This document shows, piece after piece, positions 10,389 to 20,158 of a DNA stretch of 64,000 nucleotides. The translations under genes were made by a program, and so were the position numbers. The notes below the pieces were generated by a model. It saw only the letters and a list, made by a program, of their open reading frames with translations, did not search any database and had not been told where the DNA came from. Source of the DNA: Pediococcus ethanolidurans. GTDB lineage: Bacteria; Bacillota; Bacilli; Lactobacillales; Lactobacillaceae. Every line of letters begins with the position of its first letter. Within the stretch, counting starts at the first letter, position 1. The stretch spans positions 30,849-94,848 of the forward strand of contig NZ_JQBY01000009.1 of assembly GCF_001437405.1 (NCBI RefSeq). The letters are read 5' to 3'.

Positions 10389-10574
10389 CTAAAGGTTGAA
10401 AGCTCAAAAACGCATCTCATTACCTGATACAAAAGTGTTTATGATAACAAAATTAGATTTAAATGCCGTTTTCCAGACCAGGTGAGTCGTAGGACGGCAG
10501 CCAAACTATTTTTCGGTGGTCAAGTCGTTTAACACCAGTTATTGAAGTGATTTTTGTACTTTCAACCTTTAGAT
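10389..10574 (+). ncRNA. Candidate structured RNA / repeat element, copy A
   Basis: Intergenic element between glyS and dnaG. Its core, 10427-10558, aligns without a gap to 28432-28563 at about 82% identity. Flanking 14-base arms CTAAAGGTTGAAAG (10389-10402) and CTTTCAACCTTTAG (10561-10574) are perfect reverse complements and would close the whole ~186-nt unit. The GC-rich centre forms a hairpin from TGCCG (10464) to CGGCA (10499). A second hairpin pairs 10528-10532 with 10542-10546. U-G pairs here become C-G in copy B, which favours the plus strand. No coding potential is seen and no clear promoter; family unknown to me. A miniature inverted-repeat element is the main alternative. Confidence 0.5.
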
Positions 10575-10585
10575 AGAAGCTATAA

Positions 10586-12664
10586 CTATTTAACAATCAA
10601 TTCATTTAAATTACCGATAGAGAAAATTAATCTTGCCAAAATTGTGAGTTGTTTCAAACGATTCTCGCGAACTGCTTTGTCATCAACCATAATCATCGTT
10701 TGATCAAAATATGCTTCAATCAAAGGACGGAGTGATTGTAAAGCTTGAAAATTCTCGTTTAAGGTACGATCACTAGCCATTTTGCGGACTGTTTCAACGG
10801 CATCAAACAATTGTTTTTCAGATTCATTTTCAAATAATGAAGGATCAACGATTAAATTCTGACTTGAAAGGTCAGCTTTATCCGAAATTCGTAAAACACG
10901 AGTTAAAGCTTCAATATTCTCTTTAAAGTCTGTATCATTCTTGTGTGTTTCTAGAACTTTAGCCGCGTCTAGCATGTTTAAAATATCGGAATTGGAACCT
11001 TTAGTAACAGCTTCCACGATGTCATAACGTGCGTTTTTATTTGAAAACCACTGGCGTACACGATCCTTCATAAAATCACGAACATCAGTAGCATGATGAG
11101 TAAAGTCTAGATCGAAGGTTGCCTTTTGATCATGCAAATCTTGTAAAAACTGTTTTTGCAAACTTTGCATTGGAAAATGCCAATTTTGATCGCGCGTAAT
11201 TCGAACAATTCCTAAAGCCTGTCGGCGTAAAGCATATGGATCGTTTGAACCGGTTGGGATTAAATCAACGGCAAAAAAGCTACCAATATCGTCAAATTTA
11301 TCGGCAATTGCTAAAACAGCCCCCACTTTAGTTGCTGGTAATGCACCATCTGCACTAACCGGCATATAATGTTCCCGAATAGCAGTAGCTACTGCGGGAT
11401 GCTCATTTTCAAGCAAGGCATATTTTTCACCCATTACCCCTTGAAGTTCAGGAAATTCGCCAACCATACCTGTGACAAGATCAAACTTATAAATTTCACT
11501 AGCTCGTTTGACATCAGCAAGCTCTTGTTCAGTTAAACCAACATACTTGCCAAGTTCTTGGGCAATAATTTGAACTCGCTGCATTTTTTCATACATTGAG
11601 CCAATTTTATCGTGAAAACTAACTTTCTTAAGTTTTTCAACATAGTAATCAATACTATGTTTTTGATCTTCATGATAGAAGAAGGCGGCATCTTCTAATC
11701 GGGCAGTTAAAACTTTTTCGTTCCCACGAATAACATTTTCTAAATGGTCTTTGTTACCGTTACGTACTGAAATAAAATTAGGTAAAAGTTGGCCCGCTTT
11801 ATTTCGTGCATAAAAGAAGCGTTGATGGTCGCGCATAGAAGTTATTAAAACTTCTTCAGGAATTTCAAGATATTTTTCATCAAAATGACCTGAAAAGGCA
11901 GTTGGCCATTCAACCAAATTATTAACTTCTTCAAGCAAGTCAGCATCAACTTCGATATTCCAATTTTGATCAGCGGCAATTTTATTGATCTGATCTTTGA
12001 TAAGTTGTTTACGTTTCGTTGCATCCGCAAGAACAAACACGGATTTCAGTTGTTTTTCGTAATCTTGGGCATTATTAATTGTGACGGGTTTACCAAGAAA
12101 ACGGTGACCTTGAGAAATGTTGCTTGCCGTTACATCCAAAATAGAAAAAGGAATTACTTGATCATCTAAAAGAGAGACAATCCAGCGAATGGGACGAATA
12201 TATTTAAAACTATAAGTAGCCCATTTCATCATCGTTGGAAAAGTCATTTTTTCAACAACATTTTTTATTTTTGGTAAAACATCTGTAACAGACTGACCCA
12301 CTGTTTTTTTAGTGACATAAACATACTCCGTACCCTTGAGTTCTTTAAAGGTAATGTCATCAGTGGTTACACCTTGACCTCTGGTAAAACCAATTGCAGC
12401 TTTTGACCAATTGCCCTCTTTATCCAATGCAATTTTTTTGGCAGGTCCCTTAACTTCTTGTTCCTCATCTGCTTGCCGATCTGCTAATCCAGTAATCAAA
12501 ATAGTCAAACGTCGTGGTGTAGAGAAAGGTTTAATAGCCGTAAATTCAATTCTTTCTTCGTTTAAGAAGTCGGTCACCCGTTTTTTCAATTGTTCAATAC
12601 TTGGTGTTACTACATGAGCGGGAATTTCTTCCAAGCCAATTTCGAGTAAATAAGAATGTGCCAT
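10586..12664 (-). CDS. glyS: Glycine--tRNA ligase beta subunit
   Basis: Beta chain of the bacterial alpha2beta2 glycyl-tRNA synthetase, needed for tRNA binding. It has 692 residues, full length. The family N-terminus [14 protein letters not shown] is followed by the internal HD-like region and a C-terminal anticodon-binding domain around residues 580-690. Its ATG overlaps the glyQ stop region (both meet at 12664), implying translational coupling. It is co-transcribed with glyQ under the T-box at 13600-13797. Confidence 0.97.
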   Translation of the reverse strand: MAHSYLLEIGLEEIPAHVVTPSIEQLKKRVTDFLNEERIEFTAIKPFSTPRRLTILITGLADRQADEEQEVKGPAKKIALDKEGNWSKAAIGFTRGQGVTTDDITFKELKGTEYVYVTKKTVGQSVTDVLPKIKNVVEKMTFPTMMKWATYSFKYIRPIRWIVSLLDDQVIPFSILDVTASNISQGHRFLGKPVTINNAQDYEKQLKSVFVLADATKRKQLIKDQINKIAADQNWNIEVDADLLEEVNNLVEWPTAFSGHFDEKYLEIPEEVLITSMRDHQRFFYARNKAGQLLPNFISVRNGNKDHLENVIRGNEKVLTARLEDAAFFYHEDQKHSIDYYVEKLKKVSFHDKIGSMYEKMQRVQIIAQELGKYVGLTEQELADVKRASEIYKFDLVTGMVGEFPELQGVMGEKYALLENEHPAVATAIREHYMPVSADGALPATKVGAVLAIADKFDDIGSFFAVDLIPTGSNDPYALRRQALGIVRITRDQNWHFPMQSLQKQFLQDLHDQKATFDLDFTHHATDVRDFMKDRVRQWFSNKNARYDIVEAVTKGSNSDILNMLDAAKVLETHKNDTDFKENIEALTRVLRISDKADLSSQNLIVDPSLFENESEKQLFDAVETVRKMASDRTLNENFQALQSLRPLIEAYFDQTMIMVDDKAVRENRLKQLTILARLIFSIGNLNELIVK

Positions 12665-13572
12665 TATTTTTGGGCCTCCTTTTGATGATCTGAATTCTTT
12701 AAAAGTGGAAAACCAAGTGCTTCACGTTCCTGAACAAAAGCCTTAGCAACTGATTTTGCCATGTTACGAATTCGAGATAAGTAACCTGCACGTTCTGTAA
12801 CAGAAACCGCTCCACGAGCATCCAATAAATTAAATGTATGACTACACTTTAAAATGTAATCATAGGCAGGATGCACCAAACCATTTTTAATTTGTGCCTT
12901 GGCTTCACGTTCATAATCATCAAATAATTGTAATAACATTTCTTGATTACTTTCTTCAAAAGAGTATTTTGAGTGTTCGTACTCAGGCTCTTTGAAAATT
13001 TCACCGTATTTTACACCATGACCCCATTCCAGATCAAAAACAGAGTCCACATTTTGAATGTATGAAGCCAAGCGTTCCAATCCATAAGTTACTTCGCTAG
13101 TTACAGGTGAAACTTCCAACCCACCAACTTGTTGAAAATAAGTAAATTGTGTGACTTCCATACCATCAAGCCAGACTTCCCAACCAACACCGGCACACCC
13201 CATTGAAGGATTTTCCCAGTTGTCCTCAACAAAGCGAATGTCATGTTCAAGGGGTTCAATACCTAAAGCTTTTAAACTGCCTAAATAGAGTTCTTGAATG
13301 TTTTCAGGTGATGGTTTCATAATTACCTGAAATTGGTGATGTTGATAAAGACGATTAGGATTTTCACCATAACGACCATCTGCAGGACGTCGAGAAGGCT
13401 CTACATATGCTGCGTTCCAAGGTTCTGGCCCGATAGCTCTTAAGAATGTATAAGGGCTCATGGTTCCTGCTCCTTTTTCAGTATCATACGCCTCCATTAA
13501 CATACAGCCTTGATCCGACCAATAATGTTGTAGAGTCAGAATAATATCTTGAACAGCTAATTTATTTACCAT
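12664..13572 (-). CDS. glyQ: Glycine--tRNA ligase alpha subunit
   Basis: Catalytic class II alpha chain of glycyl-tRNA synthetase, 302 residues. Family signatures include [17 protein letters not shown] near residue 12, [20 protein letters not shown] near 60, and the [12 protein letters not shown] motif 3 region. The start is ATG 13572 with AAGGAG seven bases upstream. A longer open frame reaching 13734 runs through the T-box leader and is not used. It is the first gene of glyQS. Confidence 0.97.
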   Translation of the reverse strand: MVNKLAVQDIILTLQHYWSDQGCMLMEAYDTEKGAGTMSPYTFLRAIGPEPWNAAYVEPSRRPADGRYGENPNRLYQHHQFQVIMKPSPENIQELYLGSLKALGIEPLEHDIRFVEDNWENPSMGCAGVGWEVWLDGMEVTQFTYFQQVGGLEVSPVTSEVTYGLERLASYIQNVDSVFDLEWGHGVKYGEIFKEPEYEHSKYSFEESNQEMLLQLFDDYEREAKAQIKNGLVHPAYDYILKCSHTFNLLDARGAVSVTERAGYLSRIRNMAKSVAKAFVQEREALGFPLLKNSDHQKEAQK

Positions 13573-13599
13573 TATGTGTCTCCTTTTTATTTTGAACAC

Positions 13600-13797
13600 A
13601 AAAAAACCTACGCAGAAATAATCTACGTAGGGACGATTTATTCGCGGTTCCACCCTACTTCTGACAAAAGTCAGCAGCTTAATTTGCGAACTCCGAAACG
13701 CCAATTTTTTAAACACACTACTTAGTTTCACCATCCTAAGCTCTCTGCAAGTTCATTTAAAAAATTCTTTTCATCATTGTTCAGTATTAAATTCTTC
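13600..13797 (-). promoter_or_regulatory. T-box riboswitch leader of glyQS (tRNA-Gly sensing)
   Basis: Read on minus, the leader has the AGAGAGC and GGTGAAAC features of T-box stem I and a GGC glycine codon (13700-13702) as candidate specifier. The T-box bulge sequence AGGGTGGAACCGCG (13642-13655) precedes a terminator, CCTACGTAGA / TCTGCGTAGG (13622-13631, 13607-13616), followed by seven U. Uncharged tRNA-Gly is expected to bind and stabilise the antiterminator, raising glyQS expression. Confidence 0.93.
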
Positions 13798-13800
13798 TCT

Positions 13801-13829
13801 ATACTAGGATAATTTTAGATTAAAGTCAA
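13801..13829 (-). promoter_or_regulatory. Promoter of glyQS
   Basis: On minus, TTGACT (13824-13829), a 17-bp spacer, then TAGTAT (13801-13806), directly upstream of the T-box leader. Confidence 0.75.
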
Positions 13830-13841
13830 TCTTTGAACGCC

Positions 13842-14600
13842 TTAATTCCAAGAATCCATCGTATCAATAAAATGTTTACTCTTTAGGTTCAAACCAACCT
13901 CGTCTTGATAAATTGTGTCAATTAAAGTTTTTAACCTTATCTTGGTTTCGTTTCGAACTTTAATTGATCGAATTTTTTGAAGTTGAATAGAACTTAATCT
14001 CTGTAAATAAAAGATAGTTCTGCGATCAAGATGTGAACGTTGCGGGTCAAGATGCCAATGATTTTGGCAGAGCATACCTCCAGAAGATTCAGAATAATCT
14101 AGTGGCAGATCGTTTCGCTGACAAATAACGCATTGCTGCCATTCTTGCTGAACCCCAAAAACCGGCAACAATTGAAGCTCGAAAATATGACTAATAATTT
14201 CAGGATCAAATCCTTCATTAATCATCGTTAAGGCGTTTGCTGCCATATCAAACCACACAGGAATTGACTGATTATCAGCAAAAGCTGAATCAATTAAATT
14301 CAAAATATAGGTAATATACGCATTGCGCTCAATATCTTGATTAATTTGTTCAAATTGAATTAATTTTTTTTCTGCATTTAAATAGCAAAGGCCATTTTCT
14401 CTAATTAAGCCCACATAAGTTCCTCTGGTAAAGGGAAGAATAGCGGCTGCCAATTTAAACCCTCTTTTTCTTGCTCCGCGGATATAGAACATTTTTTTCC
14501 CAAATTCACGCGTGAAAAATTTTACTAATTGGTCACGTTCCCGATAATCTTTACGAAACATGACAATTCCTTCAAATCGAGCTGTAGTTTGTACTGCCAT
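13842..14600 (-). CDS. recO: DNA repair protein RecO
   Basis: RecF-pathway mediator that anneals ssDNA and loads RecA with RecR. It has 252 residues with the N-terminal OB fold (ARFEGIVMFRKDYRERDQLV, about 7-26; RGARKRGFKLA) and a C-terminal helical region with a CVIC...C..H zinc-finger-like cluster around residues 150-178. ATG start. It lies 14 bases after era, the usual era-recO arrangement in Firmicutes. Confidence 0.95.
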   Translation of the reverse strand: MAVQTTARFEGIVMFRKDYRERDQLVKFFTREFGKKMFYIRGARKRGFKLAAAILPFTRGTYVGLIRENGLCYLNAEKKLIQFEQINQDIERNAYITYILNLIDSAFADNQSIPVWFDMAANALTMINEGFDPEIISHIFELQLLPVFGVQQEWQQCVICQRNDLPLDYSESSGGMLCQNHWHLDPQRSHLDRRTIFYLQRLSSIQLQKIRSIKVRNETKIRLKTLIDTIYQDEVGLNLKSKHFIDTMDSWN

Positions 14601-14614
14601 TAAGAATTTCCTTA

Positions 14615-15526
14615 TTAATAATTATCTTTTCGATAGCCATATGACTGCAAGAGTGATTGTTTATCTCGCCAACCTTCTGAAACCTTTACCCAAAGCTCAA
14701 GGTAAACTTTATCACCCAAAAGACGTTCAATATCTTCACGTGCCAAAGTACCAATTTTTTTAAGCATTTGGCCACCATGACCAATAATGATTCCCTTTTG
14801 TGTTGGTCGATCAACAATGATAGTTGCCTGAATATGAATTTTGCGTTTATCTTGTCGTTTTAAACTTTCAATAACAACTGCAACAGAATGAGGAACTTCC
14901 TGTCTAGTCAGCATCAAAACCTTTTCCCGAATTAATTCGGCCACAATAAAACGTTCTGGATGATCAGTTACTTGATCGTCTGGATAGTACTTTGGTCCCT
15001 CGGGCAATTCGGCTGCCAGCGTATCAATCAACTCTGAAACATTATTACCTTGAGTAGCCGAAATTGGAATTACTTCTTTCCAATTCAGTGCATCCTTGTA
15101 ATTATCCATAATTTCAAGCAATTTATTGGGATTGATGAGATCAATTTTATTGATGATCAAGTAAACAGGCTTTTTTATCTGTTTCAAGCGTTCAATAATG
15201 AAATCATCACCGGCACCACGTTCTTCATTAGCACTAATCATGAACATGACTGCATCCACTTCATTTAGTGTTGATAATGAAGACTGCACCATAAAGTCGC
15301 CAAGCTTATTATGTGCTTTATGAATTCCTGGTGTATCGATGAAAATAATTTGTTCTTTGTCAGTCGTATAAATACCCTGAATCTTATTACGTGTTGTTTG
15401 TGGTACGTTACTCATAATGGCAATTTTTTGACCAATAACATAATTCATAAACGTTGATTTACCCACATTGGGGCGACCAACAATTGCCACGAATCCTGAA
15501 TGAAACTTTTTGTTTGAACTTACCAA
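14615..15526 (-). CDS. era: GTPase Era
   Basis: Essential GTPase for 30S assembly that binds the 16S rRNA 3' end. It has 303 residues: G1 GRPNVGKST near 17, G3 DTPGIH near 64, G4 NKID near 126, and a C-terminal KH domain with [17 protein letters not shown] near 240. The start is TTG 15526 with AGGAG seven bases upstream; no ATG is positioned as well. It is part of the phoH-ybeY-dgkA-era-recO cluster. Confidence 0.97.
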   Translation of the reverse strand: MVSSNKKFHSGFVAIVGRPNVGKSTFMNYVIGQKIAIMSNVPQTTRNKIQGIYTTDKEQIIFIDTPGIHKAHNKLGDFMVQSSLSTLNEVDAVMFMISANEERGAGDDFIIERLKQIKKPVYLIINKIDLINPNKLLEIMDNYKDALNWKEVIPISATQGNNVSELIDTLAAELPEGPKYYPDDQVTDHPERFIVAELIREKVLMLTRQEVPHSVAVVIESLKRQDKRKIHIQATIIVDRPTQKGIIIGHGGQMLKKIGTLAREDIERLLGDKVYLELWVKVSEGWRDKQSLLQSYGYRKDNY

Positions 15527-15541
15527 AGTATTTCTCCTATT

Positions 15542-15946
15542 CTAATGGACTAAAAGCATCCAAATTTTGGGAACAAAAATACATAATCCAATAATTCCCG
15601 AAAAGAAAGCCGCAATCAAAACTGCTCCAGCAGCCATGTCCTTAATGTGTTTACCTAACTCACTATAAGTCTTTTCAGTCACTAAATCTACTAAGTTTTC
15701 AGCAACGGTGTTCAAAGTTTCCGTCACAAACATCAATCCAATACAAGCAATGATCCAGTACCATTCTTCATTTGTTAAATGTAAAATCCAAGCAAACACA
15801 ATCACAATGATTGCCAAAGCACTATGAATTCGCATGTTTCGTTCTTCGTGAAAAACGCGAATTAATCCGTTGTAAGCATGCACAAAAGACTGACTAAATG
15901 TATGATTTTTTTCAGTTTGTTTTTTATCTTTTAAGGCCATAAGCAT
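15542..15946 (-). CDS. dgkA: Diacylglycerol/undecaprenol kinase DgkA
   Basis: Small integral membrane lipid kinase; the Gram-positive family mainly phosphorylates undecaprenol. It has 134 residues and three predicted membrane spans (about 45-60, 65-82, 107-130). The conserved ETLNTVAENLVDLVTE motif lies near 81-96, and the N-terminal helix has RNMRIHSALAI. The reading frame overlaps the end of ybeY by 23 bases. ATG 15946 and ATG 15940 are both possible starts and no clear SD separates them. Confidence 0.93.
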   Translation of the reverse strand: MLMALKDKKQTEKNHTFSQSFVHAYNGLIRVFHEERNMRIHSALAIIVIVFAWILHLTNEEWYWIIACIGLMFVTETLNTVAENLVDLVTEKTYSELGKHIKDMAAGAVLIAAFFSGIIGLCIFVPKIWMLLVH

Positions 15947-16400
15947 TTAAAATTTCTTTCTGAAGAGGGAACATAACCTTCTGGTCTTCGGGTTTCATAT
16001 GATCGTAACCATTTAAATGTAAAAAACCATGTACACAAAGGAAACCTAATTCCCGTTGATAGGAATGTCCCAAATATTCAGCTTGTTCCTTAACTTTATC
16101 AACGGAAATCATAAGATCACCAATATTCGGTGTGATTTCTTCCGCTAACTCATCATCCAAAATGATTGGATCTTCATCCGAATCGTCTTCAATTGCAAAA
16201 CTGATCACATCGGTTGCCCGATCTACCTGTCGATAGGTTTTATTAATTTCGTGAATTTCATCATTATGCATTAATGTGACTGACATTTCGGTATTTGCTG
16301 CTAGTTTAAGGTAATCACCAGCAAATTCTAGGACTTTTTGAACTAATTCAAGATTTGTCTTGGGCTCTTCTTTTGTATGATCATAAATTTGAATATCCAT
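15924..16400 (-). CDS. ybeY: Endoribonuclease YbeY
   Basis: Metal-dependent RNase involved in 16S rRNA 3' maturation and ribosome quality control. It has 158 residues; the zinc-binding triad is intact in HGFLHLNGYDH (about 126-136), and RATDVISFA is also conserved. ATG start. It follows phoH by 20 bases and overlaps dgkA downstream. Confidence 0.96.
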   Translation of the reverse strand: MDIQIYDHTKEEPKTNLELVQKVLEFAGDYLKLAANTEMSVTLMHNDEIHEINKTYRQVDRATDVISFAIEDDSDEDPIILDDELAEEITPNIGDLMISVDKVKEQAEYLGHSYQRELGFLCVHGFLHLNGYDHMKPEDQKVMFPLQKEILNAYGLKR

Positions 16401-16420
16401 AATCTAAATCTACTCCATTT

Positions 16421-17389
16421 TTAATTTGATTTATGTCCTTCATAAGCATTAATAATTTGTGCTACAACTGGATGACGCACAACATCTTCGGAATCAAATC
16501 CAACAAAACCAATATGGCGAACCTTTTGTAAAATTCGTTGTGCTTCAACTAACCCACTTCGAACACCATGGGGCAAGTCAATTTGTGTAACGTCTCCATT
16601 AACAATCATCTTAGAACCAAAACCTAATCGCGTTAAAAACATCTTCATTTGCGAACTTGTTGTGTTCTGAGCTTCATCAAGAATAACAAAAGCATCGTCT
16701 AGAGTTCGTCCACGCATATATGCCAAAGGCGCAATTTCAATAACGCCTCTGTCCATTAAACGAGTGGTGTGTTCGGCCCCAATAATTTGATAAAGTGCGT
16801 CATAGACCGGACGTAGATAAGGATCAACTTTTTCTTTAAGATCACCAGGCAAAAAACCAAGGCTCTCACCAGCCTCAACTGCTGGTCGAGTTAAAATTAA
16901 TTTATCGACTTCGCCTCGTTTTAAGGCAGCAACCGCCATAACAACAGCTAAGTATGTTTTACCTGTCCCAGCCGGACCAATTCCAAAGGTAACATCGTTC
17001 CGTTTCACAGAATCTACATACTGTCTTTGACCATAGTTTTTAACCCGAACGGCCTTGCCTTTATTGTCTTTAATTAAAGTTTCCTTGTACATATCTTGAA
17101 AATAGTTCAAAGTTCCCTTATCCGCCATTTTCATCGCACTGACAACGTCTGCGCTGTTCAGTTGAATGCCTTGCTTAACTAATGACAAAAGGTTTTGAAA
17201 CACATTAACCGTTCGTTTTGTCGCTTCAGCTTCGCCAGAAATTGTGATTTTCTCGCCAAATGGGTGGATAGAAACATTCATCCCTTCTTCAAGAATTTGT
17301 ACAAACTTATCTTGATTACCAAGAAGTGACATTTCTTCGCTTGGGTTTGATAACAAAAATTCTTTTTCAATCGTTTTTTGTTCAGCCAA
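16421..17389 (-). CDS. phoH: PhoH-family ATPase
   Basis: PhoH-like P-loop ATPase of 322 residues, associated genetically with YbeY and RNA metabolism; the exact role is unsettled. Walker A is GIGPAGTGKT near 137; Walker B FVILDEAQN near 234; ILTRPAVEAGESLGFLPGDL is typical. An N-terminal KH-like segment precedes the ATPase. The start is TTG 17389 (giving MAEQK) with AGGAG ten bases upstream. It heads the ybeY-dgkA-era-recO cluster. Confidence 0.93.
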   Translation of the reverse strand: MAEQKTIEKEFLLSNPSEEMSLLGNQDKFVQILEEGMNVSIHPFGEKITISGEAEATKRTVNVFQNLLSLVKQGIQLNSADVVSAMKMADKGTLNYFQDMYKETLIKDNKGKAVRVKNYGQRQYVDSVKRNDVTFGIGPAGTGKTYLAVVMAVAALKRGEVDKLILTRPAVEAGESLGFLPGDLKEKVDPYLRPVYDALYQIIGAEHTTRLMDRGVIEIAPLAYMRGRTLDDAFVILDEAQNTTSSQMKMFLTRLGFGSKMIVNGDVTQIDLPHGVRSGLVEAQRILQKVRHIGFVGFDSEDVVRHPVVAQIINAYEGHKSN

Positions 17390-17447
17390 GTAACATTTGC
17401 TCCTTCTGATTAATTTGATGGTTATTTTCCATAACCACTCTTATCTA

Positions 17448-17891
17448 TTAACTAAGCTGACTCTTTACAGCTTGATTAACTAACTTTCCATCTGCTTTAC
17501 CTTTTACCTTAGGCATTACGGCACCCATTACTTTACCAAAATCAGATGTACCAGTTGCTCCCACTGAAGTAATTGTATCTGCAACAATTTTTTCTATTTC
17601 TTCTTTAGTTAATTGTTGTGGCATATACTTTTCAACTATCTTTAATTCAGCTTCGGTTGCCTTTACCAGATCATCACGATTGCCCTTTTTGAATTCGTCT
17701 ACAGATTCTTTACGTTGCTTATATTCACGTGCAATAACTGTTTGTGCTTCTTCATCGCTCAGTTCATGGTTTACTTTAACTTTTTCATTCATTAAGGCAG
17801 CTTTAAGCATTCTAATCACACTCAAAGTATCCTTATCTCGCGCTTTCATTGCCGTTTTCATATCGTCTGTAATTATTTGTACTAGGCTCAT
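17448..17891 (-). CDS. yqeY: GatB/YqeY domain protein
   Basis: A 147-residue YqeY protein, related to the tail domain of GatB, which in GatCAB contacts tRNA; its own role is not established. Typical features: IITDDMKTAMKARDKDTLSVIRML at the N-terminus (helical part) and the GatB-tail portion with MGAVMPKVKGKADGKLVNQAV near the C-terminus. ATG start with a purine-rich GGGGATA before it. It sits between rpsU and phoH, its usual place. Confidence 0.93.
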   Translation of the reverse strand: MSLVQIITDDMKTAMKARDKDTLSVIRMLKAALMNEKVKVNHELSDEEAQTVIAREYKQRKESVDEFKKGNRDDLVKATEAELKIVEKYMPQQLTKEEIEKIVADTITSVGATGTSDFGKVMGAVMPKVKGKADGKLVNQAVKSQLS

Positions 17892-17921
17892 CAGTATATC
17901 CCCTTATCAAAGTTTTTGATA

Positions 17922-17948
17922 CAAAAAAAGCTCCTGATTTTCAGGAGC
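17922..17948 (-). terminator. Intrinsic terminator after rpsU
   Basis: A perfect 8-bp stem GCTCCTGA / TCAGGAGC (17930-17937, 17941-17948) with a 3-base loop, followed on minus by seven U. It lies between rpsU and yqeY. Confidence 0.9.
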
Positions 17949-17956
17949 ATTAAAAA

Positions 17957-18142
17957 TTAGAAGCGTTTCTTGTTCTTGCGTTTTCTTGCAGCTTCTGATT
18001 TTAACTTGCGTTTAACACTTGGCTTTTCGTAGAATTCCCGTTTACGATATTCTTGTAATGTACCTGATTTAGAAACTGTACGTTTAAAGCGGCGAAGAGC
18101 GTCATCAAGTGACTCGTTTTTACGAACGACTGTTTTTGACAT
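17957..18142 (-). CDS. rpsU: 30S ribosomal protein S21
   Basis: A 61-residue basic protein of the small subunit. It has the S21 pattern: [17 protein letters not shown] near the start, then a Lys/Arg-rich tail ([16 protein letters not shown], ending in KKRF). ATG start with GGAGGG upstream. A near-consensus promoter lies about 70 bases upstream and a terminator directly downstream, so it is largely transcribed alone. Confidence 0.98.
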
Positions 18143-18210
18143 TTTGAATCCCTCCCTCCGAGCTCTAAAGTAACGACAAACTTATCTAATTAAATCTGCT
18201 GTTCTTTATT

Positions 18211-18239
18211 ATTATACATAACATAGATTTTTACGTCAA
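18211..18239 (-). promoter_or_regulatory. Strong promoter of rpsU
   Basis: On minus, TTGACG (18234-18239), a 17-bp spacer and a perfect TATAAT (18211-18216). It is one of the best promoter matches in the window, consistent with ribosomal-protein expression. Confidence 0.85.
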
Positions 18240-18287
18240 CAAAACAATTCAGGTTTATTCAAATTCATTTGAAAAATCATAAAACCG

Positions 18288-18316
18288 TTTTCATTCACGT
18301 CTCCGTATGGTAGACT
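18288..18316 (+). promoter_or_regulatory. Putative promoter of ppsR
   Basis: TTTTCA (18288-18293), a 17-bp spacer, then TAGACT (18311-18316) with an extended TGG. It diverges from the rpsU promoter. Confidence 0.45.
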
Positions 18317-18344
18317 TAACCTAAAAGGATGAGGGTGATTGATT

Positions 18345-19157
18345 ATGTCAACAAAAGTATTTATAATTTCTGATTCAGTTGGTGAAACTGCGAATTCTGT
18401 TGCCAAAGCCGCTTCTGCACAATTTCCTAATGAAAAGTTTGAATTTGATCGTTATCCGTTTACACAGACAACATCTTTATTAGATGGTATCCTGAAACGT
18501 GCACAACGACAAAAAGCAGTGGTCTTCTCAACATTTGTTAATCCAGAGTTAAATAAATTTGCTAAAGAGCAATGTGAACAAGCAAAAATTCTGTATTATG
18601 ATGTTTTAACTCCTGCGATTTCTCTGTTTAAACAACAAACCGGTCAAGAAGCTGCCAATAAACCTGGCACGGTTCATAACTTAGATGAGGGCTACTTTGA
18701 TAAAATTGCGGCCATGGAATTTGCTGTTACTTATGACGATGGCAAAGATCCGACTGGTTTTTTAAAGGCGGATATTGTTCTTCTTGGTGTCTCAAGAACT
18801 TCAAAAACTCCACTTTCACTATACTTAGCTAATAAAGGTTTTAAAGTGGCTAATCTCCCGCTTGTACCGCAAGCTTCAATTCCAGAAGAAATTTGGAAAG
18901 TAGATCCCAAAAAGATTTTTGGTTTAACGACAACACCAGAAGTTTTGAATGATATTCGTCGACAACGAATGATTGCATATGGTTTGAATCCAGATTCATC
19001 CTATTCAAATACAGAAGGCATCAAATTAGAATTAGATTATGCCGATAAAATTTTCAAACGTTTGGGATGCTTAGTGATTAAAACCTCAAACAAATCTATT
19101 GAAGAGACAGCCACTCTAATCATGGAAAGTCTTGATGTGGACGTAAGCAAAGAATAA
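18345..19157 (+). CDS. ppsR: PEP synthetase / PPDK regulatory protein (DUF299, YqfL family)
   Basis: Bifunctional serine/threonine kinase and phosphorylase family that switches pyruvate phosphate dikinase or PEP synthetase on and off. It has 270 residues, opening FIISDSVGETANSVAKA, with the P-loop GVSRTSKTPLSLYLA near 148-162. I prefer ATG 18345, with GAGGGTG seven bases upstream, over an in-frame TTG at 18339. In Firmicutes this gene often lies near rpsU/yqeY/phoH. No PPDK gene is in the window, so the target cannot be told from here. Confidence 0.93.
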   Translation: MSTKVFIISDSVGETANSVAKAASAQFPNEKFEFDRYPFTQTTSLLDGILKRAQRQKAVVFSTFVNPELNKFAKEQCEQAKILYYDVLTPAISLFKQQTGQEAANKPGTVHNLDEGYFDKIAAMEFAVTYDDGKDPTGFLKADIVLLGVSRTSKTPLSLYLANKGFKVANLPLVPQASIPEEIWKVDPKKIFGLTTTPEVLNDIRRQRMIAYGLNPDSSYSNTEGIKLELDYADKIFKRLGCLVIKTSNKSIEETATLIMESLDVDVSKE

Positions 19158-19181
19158 AAATGGACTAAAACAAAAATAAGT

Positions 19182-19212
19182 CTGAGAAAATTTACTTTCT
19201 CAGGCTTTTTTT
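19182..19212. terminator. Bidirectional terminator between ppsR and nfo
   Basis: Stem CTGAGAAA / TTTCTCAG (19182-19189, 19196-19203), followed by seven T on plus. On minus, a U-rich stretch (TTATTTTTG) follows, so it probably serves convergent nfo too. Confidence 0.85.
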
Positions 19213-19225
19213 ATGTCACTGTATT

Positions 19226-20146
19226 TTACTTTAGGAAAGCATCAAAGGCATTTTGTTCAAGGACATCAGAAACTAAACTAGGATTGAATTTCTGGGCATT
19301 TAACATGGCAATTTCATAGCCGTAAGGTGCATATTTTTTCTTAATATTCTCAGGATCGGCAATCCAAGGGGTTTCCATAATTTTCGGAACATCTTTTAAT
19401 TGATCATAGTGAGCAATTTTATTAAGTGCTTCAAATCCAATTGTACCTAGTCCAAGATCAGCATGACGATCTTTATGACTTCCACGCGGATTTTTAGAAT
19501 CATTCAAATGGATAACCTTTAAATAAGATAATCCAATTTTTTGATCAAATTCATTTAGGACGTCATCAAAGTGATCGCGAACATCATAGCCCGCATCGTT
19601 AGTGTGACAAGTATCAAAACAAACGGAAATTTTGTCCTGTAATTGAATTCCTTTTATAATGGCAGCAATTTCAGTAAAATTCTTACCAACTTCTGTCCCC
19701 TTACCGGCCATTGTTTCGATGGCAATTTGGACGTGTTGATCTGCGGATAAAATTTTATTTAAACCCTTTACAATTTGATCAATGGCAGCATCGGATCCGG
19801 CACCCACATGTGCTCCTGGATGCAGGACAATTTGACTAGCACCCAGAGCGTCAGCACGTTTAATTTCATCCCTTAAGAAATTAATGCCAAATTGAAAGCT
19901 TTCTGGCTTCAACGTATTCCCTAAATTGACAATATAAGGTGCATGAATAATCAAATTATGAAGTGAGTTTTCAGCCATAAGCTGTTTTCCTTCTGGAATT
20001 CGCAACTCGTCAATTGGTTTTCGGCGTGTATTTTGTGGTGCCCCGGTATAAATCATAAAAGTATTAGCTTTATACGAAATGGCGGTCTCAACGGAACCTA
20101 AAAACATTTTAGGTGCTTTCATACTTACGTGCGAACCTAATAACAT
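19226..20146 (-). CDS. nfo: Endonuclease IV (AP endonuclease)
   Basis: Class II apurinic/apyrimidinic endonuclease of base-excision repair. It has 306 residues in a TIM barrel with metal ligands in the expected motifs: LHPGAH near 105, IAIETMAG near 140, [13 protein letters not shown] near 175, [20 protein letters not shown] near 213 and a METPW motif near 262. ATG start with AGGAGG upstream. It is last in the minus-strand run from the teichoic-acid genes, whose last gene is 12 bases upstream. Confidence 0.96.
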   Translation of the reverse strand: MLLGSHVSMKAPKMFLGSVETAISYKANTFMIYTGAPQNTRRKPIDELRIPEGKQLMAENSLHNLIIHAPYIVNLGNTLKPESFQFGINFLRDEIKRADALGASQIVLHPGAHVGAGSDAAIDQIVKGLNKILSADQHVQIAIETMAGKGTEVGKNFTEIAAIIKGIQLQDKISVCFDTCHTNDAGYDVRDHFDDVLNEFDQKIGLSYLKVIHLNDSKNPRGSHKDRHADLGLGTIGFEALNKIAHYDQLKDVPKIMETPWIADPENIKKKYAPYGYEIAMLNAQKFNPSLVSDVLEQNAFDAFLK

Positions 20147-20158
20147 GTTTATCTCCTC

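Noticed and set aside
10389..10574. Insertion sequence or transposase remnant at copy A
   Set aside because: No transposase fragment and no target-site duplication seen; copy B lacks the same terminal repeats. Kept as RNA/repeat candidate with this alternative stated.
13573..13734. In-frame extension of glyQ to 13734
   Set aside because: It runs through the T-box terminator and antiterminator; ATG 13572 has the SD and gives the family N-terminus.
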